Shown here in pieces: positions 1 to 9,939 of a DNA stretch of 64,000 bases. This DNA comes from Serratia sp. FDAARGOS_506 (GTDB lineage Bacteria; Pseudomonadota; Gammaproteobacteria; Enterobacterales; Enterobacteriaceae). Position 1 is the first letter of the stretch. The number at the start of each line of letters is the position of its first letter. Where the stretch lies: contig NZ_CP033831.1 in the NCBI RefSeq assembly GCF_003812745.1, positions 4,402,001 through 4,466,000 of the forward strand. The letters are read 5' to 3'. A program made the position numbers and the translations under genes. The notes under the pieces are model-generated. The model was given only the letters and a program-made list of their open reading frames with translations. It had not been told where the DNA came from and did no database searches.

Positions 1-1433
1 CCCTGGATCTGCGCCTGCTCGCGCAAGGCGCTGTCGATCCATACCGCCTCGAGCCCAAAGGCCGGATCGACGGTTTTGTCTCCCGCCAGCTCGCCCACGG
101 CATTGCCGGGGTTGATCGCCAGCCAGCGGCCCGGCTGCGCTTCACCGCTGCCGATCTCGACGCCTTTCATCAGGATGCGATAGCTGGCTGGCGGCAGTTC
201 CAGGTTGTCGCGAATGTGCACCACCGGCGGCAGATACCCCATGTCCTGCGCGAATTTTTTGCGAATACCGCGGATACGCCCCAGCAGCTCACCGTTTTGT
301 TGAAAATCGACCATCGGAATCAGCCGATAACCCACCTCCATCCCCAGCGGATCTTCCAACTGCACGTCGGCCCAGCTGGCTTCGGCGGCCTGCGGATTCT
401 CCGGCATCACCGGCGCCTCCACTTCTTTCGGTGCCTGTTGTTCACGGCCACGCAGCCACCAGGCCAGGCCCAGCAACGCGGCGGTAAACAGCAGGAACAC
501 CAGGTTCGGCATGCCCGGCACCAGGCCCAACAGCCCCAGCACCCCGGCACTCAGCAGCATCACGCGCGGATTGTTGAACAGCTGGCCCACCATCTGCTCG
601 CCGACGTCCTGATCGGTTGCTACGCGGGTGACGATAACGCCGGCGGCGGTCGAGATCACCAACGCCGGGATCTGCGCCACCAGGCCGTCGCCGATGGTCA
701 GCAACGTATAGCTTTCCGCCGCCGCCCCCAGCTCCATGCCGTGTTGCACCACGCCGACCAACAGGCCGCCGACGACGTTCAGCACCATGATCATCAGGCC
801 GGCGATGGCGTCGCCGCGCACGAATTTACTGGCACCGTCCATCGAGCCGTAGAAATCGGCCTCCTGGGTGACCTCTGCACGGCGTTTCTTCGCTTCATCC
901 TCGCCGATCAACCCGGCGTTCAGGTCGGCGTCGATCGCCATCTGTTTACCCGGCATACCGTCCAGTACAAAGCGCGCGCCCACTTCGGCGATACGCCCGG
1001 CCCCCTTGGTGATAACCATGAAGTTGATCAACACCAGGATGATGAACACCACGATACCGATGGCGAAGTTGCCCCCTACCAGGAAGTGGCCGAAGGCTTC
1101 CACCACGCGACCGGCGGCGGCGGAACCGGTGTGCCCCTCCAACAAGATGATGCGCGTCGACGCGACGTTAAGCGACAAACGCAGCAGCGTGGAGAACAGC
1201 AGAATGGTCGGGAAGGCGGCGAATTCGAGCGTGCGTTGGGTGAACATTGCCACCAGCAGCACCATGATCGACAGCGCGATGTTGAAGGTAAACAACAGGT
1301 CGAGGATAAACGCCGGCAACGGCAGCACCATCATCGACAGGATCAGCAGGATCAACACCGGGCCGGCCAACACCTGCCACTGCGTATCTTTAAAATTGCC
1401 CGGCAAACGAAGCAGGGAGGCCAAATTAGCCAT
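1..1433 (-). CDS. flhA: FlhA, flagellar type III export gate (C-terminus beyond window)
   Basis: FlhA is the large inner-membrane subunit of the flagellar export gate. It uses the proton motive force and docks chaperone-substrate complexes with its cytoplasmic domain. The frame opens at the ATG at 1433 (MANLASLLRL) and runs off the left edge, giving about 477 residues of the roughly 690 expected. The visible part contains the N-terminal multi-membrane region with the conserved FHIPEP-family stretch between two transmembrane clusters (around residues 140-200), then a linker and the start of the cytoplasmic domain. The start overlaps the end of flhB by 8 bases, so the two are translationally coupled as flhBA. 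Identification is by direct recognition of the E. coli-like sequence; only the 3' end is missing. Confidence 0.95.
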   Translation of the reverse strand, partial: MANLASLLRLPGNFKDTQWQVLAGPVLILLILSMMVLPLPAFILDLLFTFNIALSIMVLLVAMFTQRTLEFAAFPTILLFSTLLRLSLNVASTRIILLEGHTGSAAAGRVVEAFGHFLVGGNFAIGIVVFIILVLINFMVITKGAGRIAEVGARFVLDGMPGKQMAIDADLNAGLIGEDEAKKRRAEVTQEADFYGSMDGASKFVRGDAIAGLMIMVLNVVGGLLVGVVQHGMELGAAAESYTLLTIGDGLVAQIPALVISTAAGVIVTRVATDQDVGEQMVGQLFNNPRVMLLSAGVLGLLGLVPGMPNLVFLLFTAALLGLAWWLRGREQQAPKEVEAPVMPENPQAAEASWADVQLEDPLGMEVGYRLIPMVDFQQNGELLGRIRGIRKKFAQDMGYLPPVVHIRDNLELPPASYRILMKGVEIGSGEAQPGRWLAINPGNAVGELAGDKTVDPAFGLEAVWIDSALREQAQIQ

Positions 1434-2577
1434 CAGAGTCACTCTCTCTTGCAAAATCCAGTGCTTCCGGCACCGGTAAACGTTCAGGTTTTTTCGGGAT
1501 CAGGCCGCCCTCGCGCCGCCAGCGGCGCAGCTGGTACACCCAGGCCAGCACTTCGGCGACCGCGGCATACAGGGTGGCCGGGATATGTTGTCCAATCTCG
1601 CTGTGTCGATACAGCGCACGCGCCAGCGGCGGCGCTTCCAGCATCGGGATACGGTGCTCCGCACCGAGCTCGCGAATGCGCAAGGCGATTTCGCCGGCCC
1701 CCTTGGCCAGCACTTTCGGCGCACTCATTTTTTTGTCGTTGTACTGCAACGCAACGGCGTAGTGCGTCGGGTTAGTGACGATCACGTCCGCCTTGGGCAC
1801 ATCGGCCATCATGCGGCGCCGGGCAATCGCCCGCTGCTGCTGGCGAATGCGTCCCTTGACGTGCGGGTCCCCTTCCTGGTCTTTGAATTCGTCGCGAATA
1901 TCCTGCTTGGTCATCTTCAGCTTTTTAAAGTGGCTCCACAGCTGATAGAACACGTCGAACGCCACCATCGGCGTCAATCCCAACACCACCAGAAAACCGC
2001 AGAACAGGATCATCTGCAGCGCATTACCCAACGCGTCGAGCGGCTGCTGGGTCATCAGATGCAGCATCGCCGCCCAGTTGTGCCACAGATAAAGGCCGGT
2101 CACCCAGCCGACCAGCGTCGCTTTCAGGATCCCTTTCAGCAGCTCGGCCAGCACCTGGGTAGAAAAGATACGCTTCAGCCCGGACAACGGGTTCAGGCGC
2201 TTCAAATCGAATTTAATCGACTTGCCGCTGAACAGAATGCCCCCCAGCAGCATCGGCGCGGCAAGCGCCACCAGTACCAGCCCCGCCATGATAGGCAACA
2301 ACGCCAGCACTGCCTGGCGCAGCAACATGCCCAGTTGGCGCAGCATCTGTTTATCGTTGCTGACCATACCGTGGTCGAAGTTCAAACCTTGCGTGAGCAT
2401 CGCCGCCAGCTGTTGCGCGATATTGCTGCCGGCCATCAGGATAATCGCCAGGCCGGAGAGCAGCATCAGTACCGAAGTCAGCTCGCGGGAACGCGGGATC
2501 TGGCCGTCTTCACGCGCCTTTTCCAGCCTGTGGGGCGTGGGGGCCTCGCTTTTTTCCAGATCGCTGTCTTCAGCCAC
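1426..2577 (-). CDS. flhB: FlhB, flagellar export switch protein
   Basis: This 383-residue inner-membrane export component switches substrate specificity from rod/hook to filament proteins after autocleavage. The N-terminus is hydrophilic (MAEDSDLEKSEAPTPHRLEK, typical of the FlhB/YscU family) and is followed by four hydrophobic segments between about residues 30 and 210. The autocleavage motif NPTH is present in VTNPTHYAVAL near residue 270. Length matches E. coli FlhB (382). The gene heads the flhBA operon, separated from cheZ by 165 bases that contain a GC-rich hairpin. A class II (FlhDC-dependent) promoter is expected upstream from family knowledge, but I could not pick one out. Confidence 0.97.
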   Translation of the reverse strand: MAEDSDLEKSEAPTPHRLEKAREDGQIPRSRELTSVLMLLSGLAIILMAGSNIAQQLAAMLTQGLNFDHGMVSNDKQMLRQLGMLLRQAVLALLPIMAGLVLVALAAPMLLGGILFSGKSIKFDLKRLNPLSGLKRIFSTQVLAELLKGILKATLVGWVTGLYLWHNWAAMLHLMTQQPLDALGNALQMILFCGFLVVLGLTPMVAFDVFYQLWSHFKKLKMTKQDIRDEFKDQEGDPHVKGRIRQQQRAIARRRMMADVPKADVIVTNPTHYAVALQYNDKKMSAPKVLAKGAGEIALRIRELGAEHRIPMLEAPPLARALYRHSEIGQHIPATLYAAVAEVLAWVYQLRRWRREGGLIPKKPERLPVPEALDFARESDSDG

Positions 2578-2711
2578 GAAACGCCGTTCCTGTGTCGAGA
2601 GGGTAAAGAATGACGGTCAGCATGCCAAAAAATTGGCGATGTCATTGGTGGAACAACGGGAGAAAAGGCGGGTTATTTAGGGGATGAGACGAAAACTGCG
2701 CGGAATGTTGT

Positions 2712-2735
2712 CGGGGCGCGCCGTCGCGCGCCCCG
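2712..2735 (-). terminator. GC-rich stem-loop after cheZ
   Basis: A 10-bp perfect GC stem (CGGGGCGCGC paired with GCGCGCCCCG) with loop CGTC lies 8 bases after the cheZ stop codon. No clear U-run follows on either strand, so it may act as a weak terminator or as an mRNA 3'-end stabiliser at the end of the che operon. Confidence 0.55.
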
Positions 2736-2742
2736 AAAAGCC

Positions 2743-3387
2743 TCAGAAGCCGAGGCTGTCGAGCAGATCGTCGACCTGCGCCTGGTTGGCGATCACGCCG
2801 ACGCCGTTCTGGTCGAGCTGCGGACCGTTCAGCAGGCTGTCGTTCGGCCGTTTCTCCTTCACCGGCTGCTCCGGCATGTTTTCCATCAACACCATCAGCA
2901 GTTGCTTTTCAATCTCCTGCACCACGTCCATCATGCGCTTGATTACCTGACCGGTCAGGTCCTGGAAATCTTGCGCCATCATGATCTCCAGCAGCTGGGC
3001 ATTGGTGAAGGCCGTATGGCCCGGCACCTGATCCAGATACTGGCGCGTGTCGTTAACCAGAGAACGCGCGTCGTCCAGTTCGATGGGGTTGGCGAACCAC
3101 TCGTCCCAGCGCCCTTTCAACGCATTCGCGCCGGATTCCAGCTCCGCCTGGCGCGGTTGCGCCGCCTCCACGCAGTTCAACGCCCGTTCCGCCGCCTGCG
3201 CCGTCATGGTTACGACATAGTCAAGACGGTCGCGCGCATCCGGGATCGCCTCTGCCGCCTGGGCGATCGCCTGATCGAGCCCCAGTTCGCGCATGCTGTC
3301 GCGCAGCATTCGGGTCAGTTGGCCGATGCGGGAGATGATCTCTCCCGCGGTCGCTGCATCGCTGGCAGGCATTGGAATGTCTCTCAT
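2743..3387 (-). CDS. cheZ: CheZ, CheY-P phosphatase
   Basis: CheZ dephosphorylates CheY-P and so terminates the tumble signal. From the start [10 protein letters not shown] the protein has 214 residues, the same as E. coli CheZ. That start is preceded by an excellent ribosome site (AAGGAG, 7 bases upstream), so a 10-residue longer reading from 3417 is rejected. Visible family marks are the long helical hairpin with [17 protein letters not shown] (active-site region with the conserved Asp and Gln near residues 143-147) and the C-terminal CheY-binding tail [10 protein letters not shown]. It lies 10 bases after cheY and is the last gene of the operon. Confidence 0.97.
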   Translation of the reverse strand: MRDIPMPASDAATAGEIISRIGQLTRMLRDSMRELGLDQAIAQAAEAIPDARDRLDYVVTMTAQAAERALNCVEAAQPRQAELESGANALKGRWDEWFANPIELDDARSLVNDTRQYLDQVPGHTAFTNAQLLEIMMAQDFQDLTGQVIKRMMDVVQEIEKQLLMVLMENMPEQPVKEKRPNDSLLNGPQLDQNGVGVIANQAQVDDLLDSLGF

Positions 3388-3397
3388 CGCCCTCTCC

Positions 3398-3883
<486 letters not shown>

Positions 3884-3889
3884 CTAAAA

Positions 3890-4939
3890 TCAAATGCGCA
3901 ATGCCTGGCCGCCGGCGATCTGCGCCAGCATGCGCTGGCTCATCCTGTCCAGCTCGACCACTTCGCTCACGCCGCCGCTGGCGATCGCCTCGCGCGGCAT
4001 GCCGAACACTACGCAACTCGCCTCGTTCTGCGCCAGGGTATACGCCCCGGCGCGGTGCATCTCCAGCATCCCCGCCGCCCCGTCGTTGCCCATGCCGGTG
4101 AGGATCACCCCCACCGCATTGCGGCCGGCGTATTGCGCCACCGAGCGGAACAGCACGTCGACCGACGGACGATGACGGTTGACCGCCGGGCCGTCATGCA
4201 GCTTCACCTGATAGTTGGCGCCGCTGCGCGTCAATTCCAGGTGGCGATCCCCCGGAGCGATGTAGGCGTGGCCCGGCAGTACGCGCTCGCCGTCCTCCGC
4301 TTCTTTCACCGTGATCTGGCACAGCTTGTTCAGCCGTTCGGCGAACGAACGGGTGAAACCCGGCGGCATATGCTGGGTGATCAGCAGCGCCGGGCTGGTA
4401 GCCGGCAGCGGCTGCAACACCTGGCGGATCGCTTCGGTGCCGCCGGTGGAAGCACCGATGGCGATCAGTTTTTCACTGCTCAGCAGCGGCGCATGGCTTA
4501 GGATCGCCGGCGCCGGGCTGCTGGAACGCTGCGGCAGGCGCGCTCTGGCGGCGGTGCGGATCTTCTCGGCAATCAACTCGCTGTAGGCCAACATGCCCTC
4601 GCGAATGCCGAGCTGCGGTTTGGTCACGAAGTCCACCGCGCCCAGTTCCAGCGCGCGCAGCGTGATCTCCGAGCCTTTGCCGGTCAGCGAAGAGACCATC
4701 ACCACCGGCATCGGCCGCAGGCGCATCAGCTTCTCGAGGAAGTCCAGCCCGTCCATGCGCGGCATCTCAACGTCCAGCGTCAGCACCTGAGGGTTAAATT
4801 TTTTGATCAGATCGCGCGCCACCAGCGGATCCGGCGCGGTCGCCACCATCTCCATGTCGGCATGGCCGTTCACGATTTCCGTCATCAGCTGACGCATCAG
4901 TGCCGAATCGTCTACGCATAACACTCTGATTTTACTCAT
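3890..4939 (-). CDS. cheB: CheB, chemoreceptor methylesterase/deamidase
   Basis: CheB removes methyl groups from, and deamidates, receptor methylation helices during adaptation. The protein has 349 residues, as in E. coli. Residues 1-125 are a receiver domain with Asp10/Asp11 and phosphoacceptor Asp56 ([11 protein letters not shown]). Residues from about 155 onward form the esterase with the catalytic triad visible as Ser in GASTGGTEA, His in QHMPPGFT and Asp in [10 protein letters not shown]. The start overlaps the cheR stop codon in a TAATG junction, so translation is coupled. Confidence 0.98.
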   Translation of the reverse strand: MSKIRVLCVDDSALMRQLMTEIVNGHADMEMVATAPDPLVARDLIKKFNPQVLTLDVEMPRMDGLDFLEKLMRLRPMPVVMVSSLTGKGSEITLRALELGAVDFVTKPQLGIREGMLAYSELIAEKIRTAARARLPQRSSSPAPAILSHAPLLSSEKLIAIGASTGGTEAIRQVLQPLPATSPALLITQHMPPGFTRSFAERLNKLCQITVKEAEDGERVLPGHAYIAPGDRHLELTRSGANYQVKLHDGPAVNRHRPSVDVLFRSVAQYAGRNAVGVILTGMGNDGAAGMLEMHRAGAYTLAQNEASCVVFGMPREAIASGGVSEVVELDRMSQRMLAQIAGGQALRI

Positions 4940-5811
4940 TACCTCTCCTTGGTCAGCCCATACACGGTCTGCCCACGCAAGTAGAAATCCCGGCTGATCT
5001 GGCTGAAATTCTCGGAGTGGCCGGCAAACATCAGCCCCCCCGGCTTAAGCAAGGGAACGAAGCGGCGCAGGATGCGCTCCTGCGTCGCCTTATCGAAATA
5101 GATCATGACGTTGCGGCAAAAAATGGCGTCGAATTGCCCCGGCAGCGCCCACTCCGGCGCCAGCAGGTTCAGCGGCTGAAAGTTCACCCGCGCCGCCAAC
5201 TCTGGCCGCACGCGCACCAGCCCCTGATGCGGCCCGGTGCCACGCAGAAAATAGCGCTGCATTTGGGTCGGTGTCAGAGTGCGCAGATCCTCCTGGCGGT
5301 AAACGCCCGTTTCCGCTTTTTCCAGCACCTGCGTATCAATGTCGCTGGCCCAGACCTGGCAACTGCCGGCACGTTGCCCCAGAGCATCGCTCAGCGTGAT
5401 GGCGATCGAATACGGCTCTTCGCCGGTCGAGGCCGCGGTGCTCCAGACGCTGTAGCCGTTCGGCCGCGAGCGCGCATGCTCCGCCAGGATCGGGAAGTGA
5501 TGCGCCTCACGGAAGAATGCCGTCAGGTTGGTGGTCAGCGCGTTGATAAACGCCTGCCATTCCGCGCTGTTCGGATCGCTTTCCAACAGCGCCAGGTAAT
5601 CGCCGAAATCGTGCAATCCCAATAGCCGCAAACGGCGCACCAGGCGGTTGTAAACCATCTCGCGCTTATGCTCCGCCAGCACAATGCCGGCGCGTTGATA
5701 AATCAACTGGCTGATGCGGCGAAAATGCACGTCCGACAGCGGCAGGCGCTGCACCATTTGCGTCAACATCGACGCAGTATCCCGGTTAGAAGTTGACGGC
5801 GCCTGTTTCAT
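4939..5811 (-). CDS. cheR: CheR, chemoreceptor glutamate methyltransferase
   Basis: CheR methylates receptor glutamates using S-adenosylmethionine. It has 290 residues (E. coli 286). The N-terminal helical domain (about 1-90) is followed by the Rossmann-like methyltransferase domain with the SAM-binding stretch [15 protein letters not shown] and the motif [11 protein letters not shown]. The docking subdomain that binds the receptor pentapeptide is in the middle. It follows tap by 37 bases and overlaps cheB by one base. Confidence 0.97.
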   Translation of the reverse strand: MKQAPSTSNRDTASMLTQMVQRLPLSDVHFRRISQLIYQRAGIVLAEHKREMVYNRLVRRLRLLGLHDFGDYLALLESDPNSAEWQAFINALTTNLTAFFREAHHFPILAEHARSRPNGYSVWSTAASTGEEPYSIAITLSDALGQRAGSCQVWASDIDTQVLEKAETGVYRQEDLRTLTPTQMQRYFLRGTGPHQGLVRVRPELAARVNFQPLNLLAPEWALPGQFDAIFCRNVMIYFDKATQERILRRFVPLLKPGGLMFAGHSENFSQISRDFYLRGQTVYGLTKER

Positions 5812-5848
5812 GCCACCTCACCGGGGAAACACGTGCTGCTTATGCGGT

Positions 5849-7465
5849 TTAACAATCTTGGGCTTCCTTTACCACGGGGGAAACTGCGTTGTTGCTGTTA
5901 CCTGGCGCGACGAAGTTATCGTCCGCCAGACGGAATACCGCGACCGCGTCGGCCAGGGTAATGGCCTGCTCTTCCAGCGCGGTGGCGGCAGAAGCGGACT
6001 CTTCCACCAGCGCGGCGTTCTGCTGGGTGACCTGATCCATCTGAGTCACCGCCTGCGTCACCTGCTCGATACCACGGCTCTGTTCATCCGAAGCCGATGC
6101 TATCTCGCCCATGATGTCGGTCACGCGGGTCACCGAACGCACGATGTCCTGCATGGTGGCGCCGGAGTTTTCCACCAGCACCGAGCCGTGCTTGACGCGG
6201 CTGACCGATTCGTCGATCAGCACCTTGATCTCTTTCGCCGCCTGCGCGCTGCGGCTCGCCAGGTTGCGCACTTCGCCGGCGACCACGGCGAAACCGCGCC
6301 CCTGTTCACCGGCGCGCGCCGCTTCCACCGCCGCATTGAGCGCCAGAATGTTGGTCTGGAAAGCGATGCCGTCAATCACGCTGGTGATGGCGCCGATCTT
6401 CTGCGAACTGTTGGCGATATCGTGCATGGTGTTCACCACGTCGCCGGCCAGTTCGCCGCCTTTGGCCGCAGTGGCCGAGGCGTCGCGCGCCAGTTGGGAG
6501 GCCTGCCGCGCATTGTCGGCATTCTGTTTCACCGTGGCGGTCAGCTGTTCCATGCTGGCGGCGGTCTCTTCCAACGAAGCGGCCTGCTGCTCGGTGCGGG
6601 AAGAGAGATCGTTATTGCCTTCGGCTATCTCCTGCAGGCCGATCAGAATCGACTCCGCCCCGTCGCGCACGGCGCCGACGGTGCCGATCAGCGACTGCTG
6701 CGTGCGTTGCAGGCTGGCGAACAGCATGCTGATTTCATTGCGGCCATACACCTGAATCGGCGTCGCCAAATCGCCGGCGGCGATGCGTTCAAAGTGGCTG
6801 CGGATTTGGTTCAGCGGCTGCACCAACATGGTGCGCAGCCACCACATGGCGCTGCCGGTCACCACGATCAGCATCAAAACCGCCCCCGCCAGCATCAGGC
6901 CCGCCAGCGTGAAGGAGAACTGGTTGCCGTCTCTGGCCTCGTTAATGTCGCCGTTGACCAACTGCAGGTACTGCACGAAATCGGCCTCGAACAGGTCCTG
7001 GGTTTTCTGCGTCGGCTGGTCCATAAACGCCTGCAGATCCCCTTTCTCGAGGAAGCCGATCAGTTCGCGCAACGCGCCGCGCAGCCGCTCGTAGCTGGCC
7101 TTGGTGGTTGCCGTCTGCTGGCTCTGCTGTTCACTGCTGCGTTCAACCGCCATGAACTGATTGAAATAGAGATCGGCCTTCTGCAGCGAGCTGCGGGCGC
7201 TGCTCATCAATTCATTTACCTGCTCCTGCGGCAGTTTCAGCGCCGCGCGGGTGCCGGCGCGGTTCAGCGTATTGCGGGCCTGCAACAGCGACACCCAGCT
7301 CAGGCTGAGCGAATCGCGCTGCTGGCTGCCGAGAGTGATGATGTCGAGGTTGTGGTTATCGGAGCGAAACGCGGAATACGACAGGCCGCTGCTGACCAAC
7401 TGCAGAACGCAGAAGGTCATCAACAACAGGAACAAGCTGGTAGAGATACGGATTCGGTTAAACAC
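5849..7465 (-). CDS. tap: Tap-like methyl-accepting chemotaxis protein
   Basis: This 538-residue transmembrane chemoreceptor has TM1 at about 7-30, a periplasmic four-helix sensor to about 185, TM2 at about 188-212, a HAMP domain and a cytoplasmic methylation/signalling hairpin. The hairpin tip carries the universal [20 protein letters not shown]. The N-terminus MFNRIRISTSLFLLL and the HAMP-exit VYGRNEI match E. coli Tap (dipeptide receptor) better than Tar or Tsr. As in Tap, the C-terminal NWETF tether for CheR/CheB is absent, so adaptation would rely on other receptors in the array. The ligand is not predictable, since dipeptide sensing in E. coli works through the dipeptide-binding protein. 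It lies downstream of tsr with a 76-base gap. Confidence 0.9.
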   Translation of the reverse strand: MFNRIRISTSLFLLLMTFCVLQLVSSGLSYSAFRSDNHNLDIITLGSQQRDSLSLSWVSLLQARNTLNRAGTRAALKLPQEQVNELMSSARSSLQKADLYFNQFMAVERSSEQQSQQTATTKASYERLRGALRELIGFLEKGDLQAFMDQPTQKTQDLFEADFVQYLQLVNGDINEARDGNQFSFTLAGLMLAGAVLMLIVVTGSAMWWLRTMLVQPLNQIRSHFERIAAGDLATPIQVYGRNEISMLFASLQRTQQSLIGTVGAVRDGAESILIGLQEIAEGNNDLSSRTEQQAASLEETAASMEQLTATVKQNADNARQASQLARDASATAAKGGELAGDVVNTMHDIANSSQKIGAITSVIDGIAFQTNILALNAAVEAARAGEQGRGFAVVAGEVRNLASRSAQAAKEIKVLIDESVSRVKHGSVLVENSGATMQDIVRSVTRVTDIMGEIASASDEQSRGIEQVTQAVTQMDQVTQQNAALVEESASAATALEEQAITLADAVAVFRLADDNFVAPGNSNNAVSPVVKEAQDC

Positions 7466-7541
7466 TGTGAACCTCCTTGCAGCCGGCCGGCGACCGGCCT
7501 ACGTAGGGAAAAGGGCCCCTACGAGAGAGGCCCGATACCGG

Positions 7542-9212
7542 TCAGAACGTTTCCCAGTTATCCTGCAGATCGCTGGCGTTCATTTTCTTATGATTGATTA
7601 CCGGTGTTACCGACGCCTTACTGGTGACAGGCGCCTTAAACTCTTCCTGGCCTTCCGATCTCAGGCGGAATACCGCTACCGACTGAGTCAGCATGCTGGC
7701 TTGTTCTTCCAGCGCCGCCGCCGCCGAGGCGGACTCTTCCACCAATGAGGCGTTCTGCTGGGTAACGCGGTCCATTTCCGCTACCGCCTGGCCAACCTGA
7801 TCGATACCGCGGCTCTGTTCGTCCGAGGCCGATGCGATTTCGCCCATGATGTCGGTCACGCGGGTGACGGCGTTGACGATGTCGCCCATGGTTTCGCCGG
7901 CGCTTTCTACCAGCACGGAACCCATGTCGACGCGGCTGACCGAGTCTTCGATGAGGCCTTTGATCTCTTTCGCCGCCTGAGCGCTGCGCTGCGCCAGGTT
8001 GCGCACTTCACCCGCCACCACCGCGAAGCCGCGGCCCTGTTCGCCGGCGCGCGCGGCTTCCACCGCGGCGTTCAACGCCAGGATGTTGGTTTGGAAAGCG
8101 ATGCCGTCGATCACGCCGGTAATATCGGCGATCTTCTGCGAACTGCCGGCGATGTCGTGCATGGTCTGCACCACGTTGGCCACGACCTTGCCGCCTTTCT
8201 GCGCGGTTTCGGAGGCGCTCAGCGCCAGTTGTGAAGCCTGACGGGCGTTTTCGGCGTTCTGTTTCACCGTCGCGGTCAGCTGTTCCATGCTGGCGGCGGT
8301 TTCTTCCAGCGAAGCGGCCTGCTGCTCGGTGCGGGACGAGAGATCGTTGTTGCCTGCGGCGATTTCAGACGCGCCGCTGTAGATGGCATCCGCCCCCTGA
8401 CGCACGCCGCTGACGGTTTCAATCAGTTCGCTTTGCATGTGTTTCAGGCTGGCCGCCAGCACGCCCATTTCGTTGCGGCTGGTGACGACGATCTGCTGAG
8501 TCAGGTCACCTGCGGCGATCTGTTTGATGTGGTCGATCATACGGTTCAGCGGACGCACCAGAATGTGATGGATACCGGTCCAGGCCAGTACGATCACCGC
8601 CAGCACCACCACCAGAATCACGATCAGCGTCCAAATGGCCGAGTTGTAAGAGCTGTTGCTGCCGTCGACCGCAATTTGGTACAGCTTGCCGTTTTGTTCC
8701 AGATAAACGTTGTAGCTCTGCTCAAAATTGTCCTGGTAGCTCTGCGTAGGCTGATCGAAGAAGGCGTTGATCTTGCCTTCGCCCAGCAGTTGGATCAGCT
8801 CGGACAGCGCGCCGTACAGAATGTCGTATTGCTGCTTAACGCGCTCTGCCGACTGGGGATCCTGACGCGGATCCTGAGGAATTTTCTCGTACGCCGCGTA
8901 GTGTCTTTCCGCCTCGGCCAGCTCTTCTTTCGCCTTGGCCAGCAGTTCATCAATGGTGGCGCCGCTGCCGATCTTATTGGTATCCATCATGTAGCGAATA
9001 CCGGCACGGTTCAGGGAGTTGCGCGCCTGCAGCAGGTCAACGCGGCTTTCACTCAGCTGCAGCTGCTGCTGGCGGATAGTTTGCAGGACGGTAAAGTTTT
9101 CCTTATCGCTTTTCAGCGAGGAGAAAAAGAGTCCGCCCGAAATCAACTGCAAGGCGCCAAACAGCACCAACACCAGCAACAGGCTGGTGACCACCTTCAT
9201 ACGATTTAACAT
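7542..9212 (-). CDS. tsr: Tsr-like serine chemoreceptor
   Basis: This methyl-accepting chemoreceptor has 556 residues from [10 protein letters not shown]. That start has AAGGGA at ribosome-site distance, so the 25-residue upstream extension is rejected. The sensor domain contains [14 protein letters not shown], with the arginines that bind the amino-acid ligand, and the distal FFDQPTQ segment. Both match E. coli Tsr closely, so serine is the likely attractant. TM1 is about 7-30 and TM2 about 190-215, followed by HAMP, methylation helices and the conserved hairpin tip. The protein ends in NWETF, the CheR/CheB docking pentapeptide. A consensus-perfect sigma-28 promoter lies just upstream. Confidence 0.94.
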   Translation of the reverse strand: MLNRMKVVTSLLLVLVLFGALQLISGGLFFSSLKSDKENFTVLQTIRQQQLQLSESRVDLLQARNSLNRAGIRYMMDTNKIGSGATIDELLAKAKEELAEAERHYAAYEKIPQDPRQDPQSAERVKQQYDILYGALSELIQLLGEGKINAFFDQPTQSYQDNFEQSYNVYLEQNGKLYQIAVDGSNSSYNSAIWTLIVILVVVLAVIVLAWTGIHHILVRPLNRMIDHIKQIAAGDLTQQIVVTSRNEMGVLAASLKHMQSELIETVSGVRQGADAIYSGASEIAAGNNDLSSRTEQQAASLEETAASMEQLTATVKQNAENARQASQLALSASETAQKGGKVVANVVQTMHDIAGSSQKIADITGVIDGIAFQTNILALNAAVEAARAGEQGRGFAVVAGEVRNLAQRSAQAAKEIKGLIEDSVSRVDMGSVLVESAGETMGDIVNAVTRVTDIMGEIASASDEQSRGIDQVGQAVAEMDRVTQQNASLVEESASAAAALEEQASMLTQSVAVFRLRSEGQEEFKAPVTSKASVTPVINHKKMNASDLQDNWETF

Positions 9213-9267
9213 GATTTCCCTTGTTGAAGCCCGCGCAGACAGGCTTTGATGACGTTGAATGAGAGAG

Positions 9268-9294
9268 TTATCGGCGCCGTGCGGCAAAACTTTA
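9268..9294 (-). promoter_or_regulatory. sigma-28 (FliA) class III promoter for tsr-tap-cheRBYZ
   Basis: On the minus strand the sequence reads TAAAGTTT, 11 bases, GCCGATAA. This equals the textbook enterobacterial FliA consensus at every position, including spacer length. It ends 55 bases upstream of the tsr ATG and points into tsr. Confidence 0.95.
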
Positions 9295-9375
9295 TGCGGG
9301 AAAGTAACTATTTTTAGTGGGGGTTACGGACGCAGATGGCGGCGCCACGACAGGTCAGGAATAGTGATGGGTGAA

Positions 9376-9395
9376 GGGGGCAGCGCCCTGCCCCC
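9376..9395 (-). terminator. Stem-loop between cheW and tsr
   Basis: An 8-bp perfect stem (GGGGGCAG with CTGCCCCC) and CGCC loop lie 11 bases after the cheW stop. No strong U-run follows. With the sigma-28 promoter downstream it marks the transcriptional break between motAB-cheAW and tsr-cheZ. Confidence 0.55.
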
Positions 9396-9406
9396 CGGGT
9401 CTGGAA

Positions 9407-9916
9407 TCAGACGCTCTTGGCCACGCTGTCGACCAGCGACATCTCTTCGCTGCTCAGCAGCTTTTCGATATCGACCAGGATCAGCATGCGCTCGCCCAGC
9501 GAACCGAGGCCGGTGAGGTATTCGGTAGCCAGCGTTACCGCGAACTCCGGCGCAGGGCGGATCTGTTCAGTGGTCAGCGAAAGCACGTCGGAAACGCCGT
9601 CGACCACGATGCCCACCACGCGCTGGCCAAAGTTCAGCACGATCACCACGGTGTTTTCATCATAAGAAACACTCTGCTGCGAGAATTTCACCCGCAGGTC
9701 GATGATCGGGACGATCACGCCGCGCAGATTGGTAACGCCCTTGATGAACGCCGGCGTGTTGGCGATACGGGTTACCTGATCGTAGCCGCGAATTTCCTGC
9801 ACCTTGAGGATATCGATGCCGTACTCCTCGTTGCCCAAGGTAAAAATCAGAAACTCTTGCCCTACCGTTTCGCCAGCCAATTTGCTGACGGCTGCCAATC
9901 CTGCCATATCATTCAC
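9407..9916 (-). CDS. cheW: CheW, receptor-kinase coupling protein
   Basis: CheW is a 169-residue SH3-like scaffold (E. coli 167) that links chemoreceptors to CheA. Family marks include [25 protein letters not shown] near the N-terminus, the [13 protein letters not shown] segment that contacts the receptor, and the C-terminal VDIEKLL strand. It follows cheA by 23 bases in the same operon. Identification is unambiguous. Confidence 0.97.
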   Translation of the reverse strand: MNDMAGLAAVSKLAGETVGQEFLIFTLGNEEYGIDILKVQEIRGYDQVTRIANTPAFIKGVTNLRGVIVPIIDLRVKFSQQSVSYDENTVVIVLNFGQRVVGIVVDGVSDVLSLTTEQIRPAPEFAVTLATEYLTGLGSLGERMLILVDIEKLLSSEEMSLVDSVAKSV

Positions 9917-9939
9917 CTTTTAAATCAATAAACTCATTA

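Noticed and set aside
216-1775. Long plus-strand open frames lying over flhA and flhB
   Set aside because: Rich in His/Gln/Arg with no family resemblance; antisense shadows of GC-rich genes on the minus strand.
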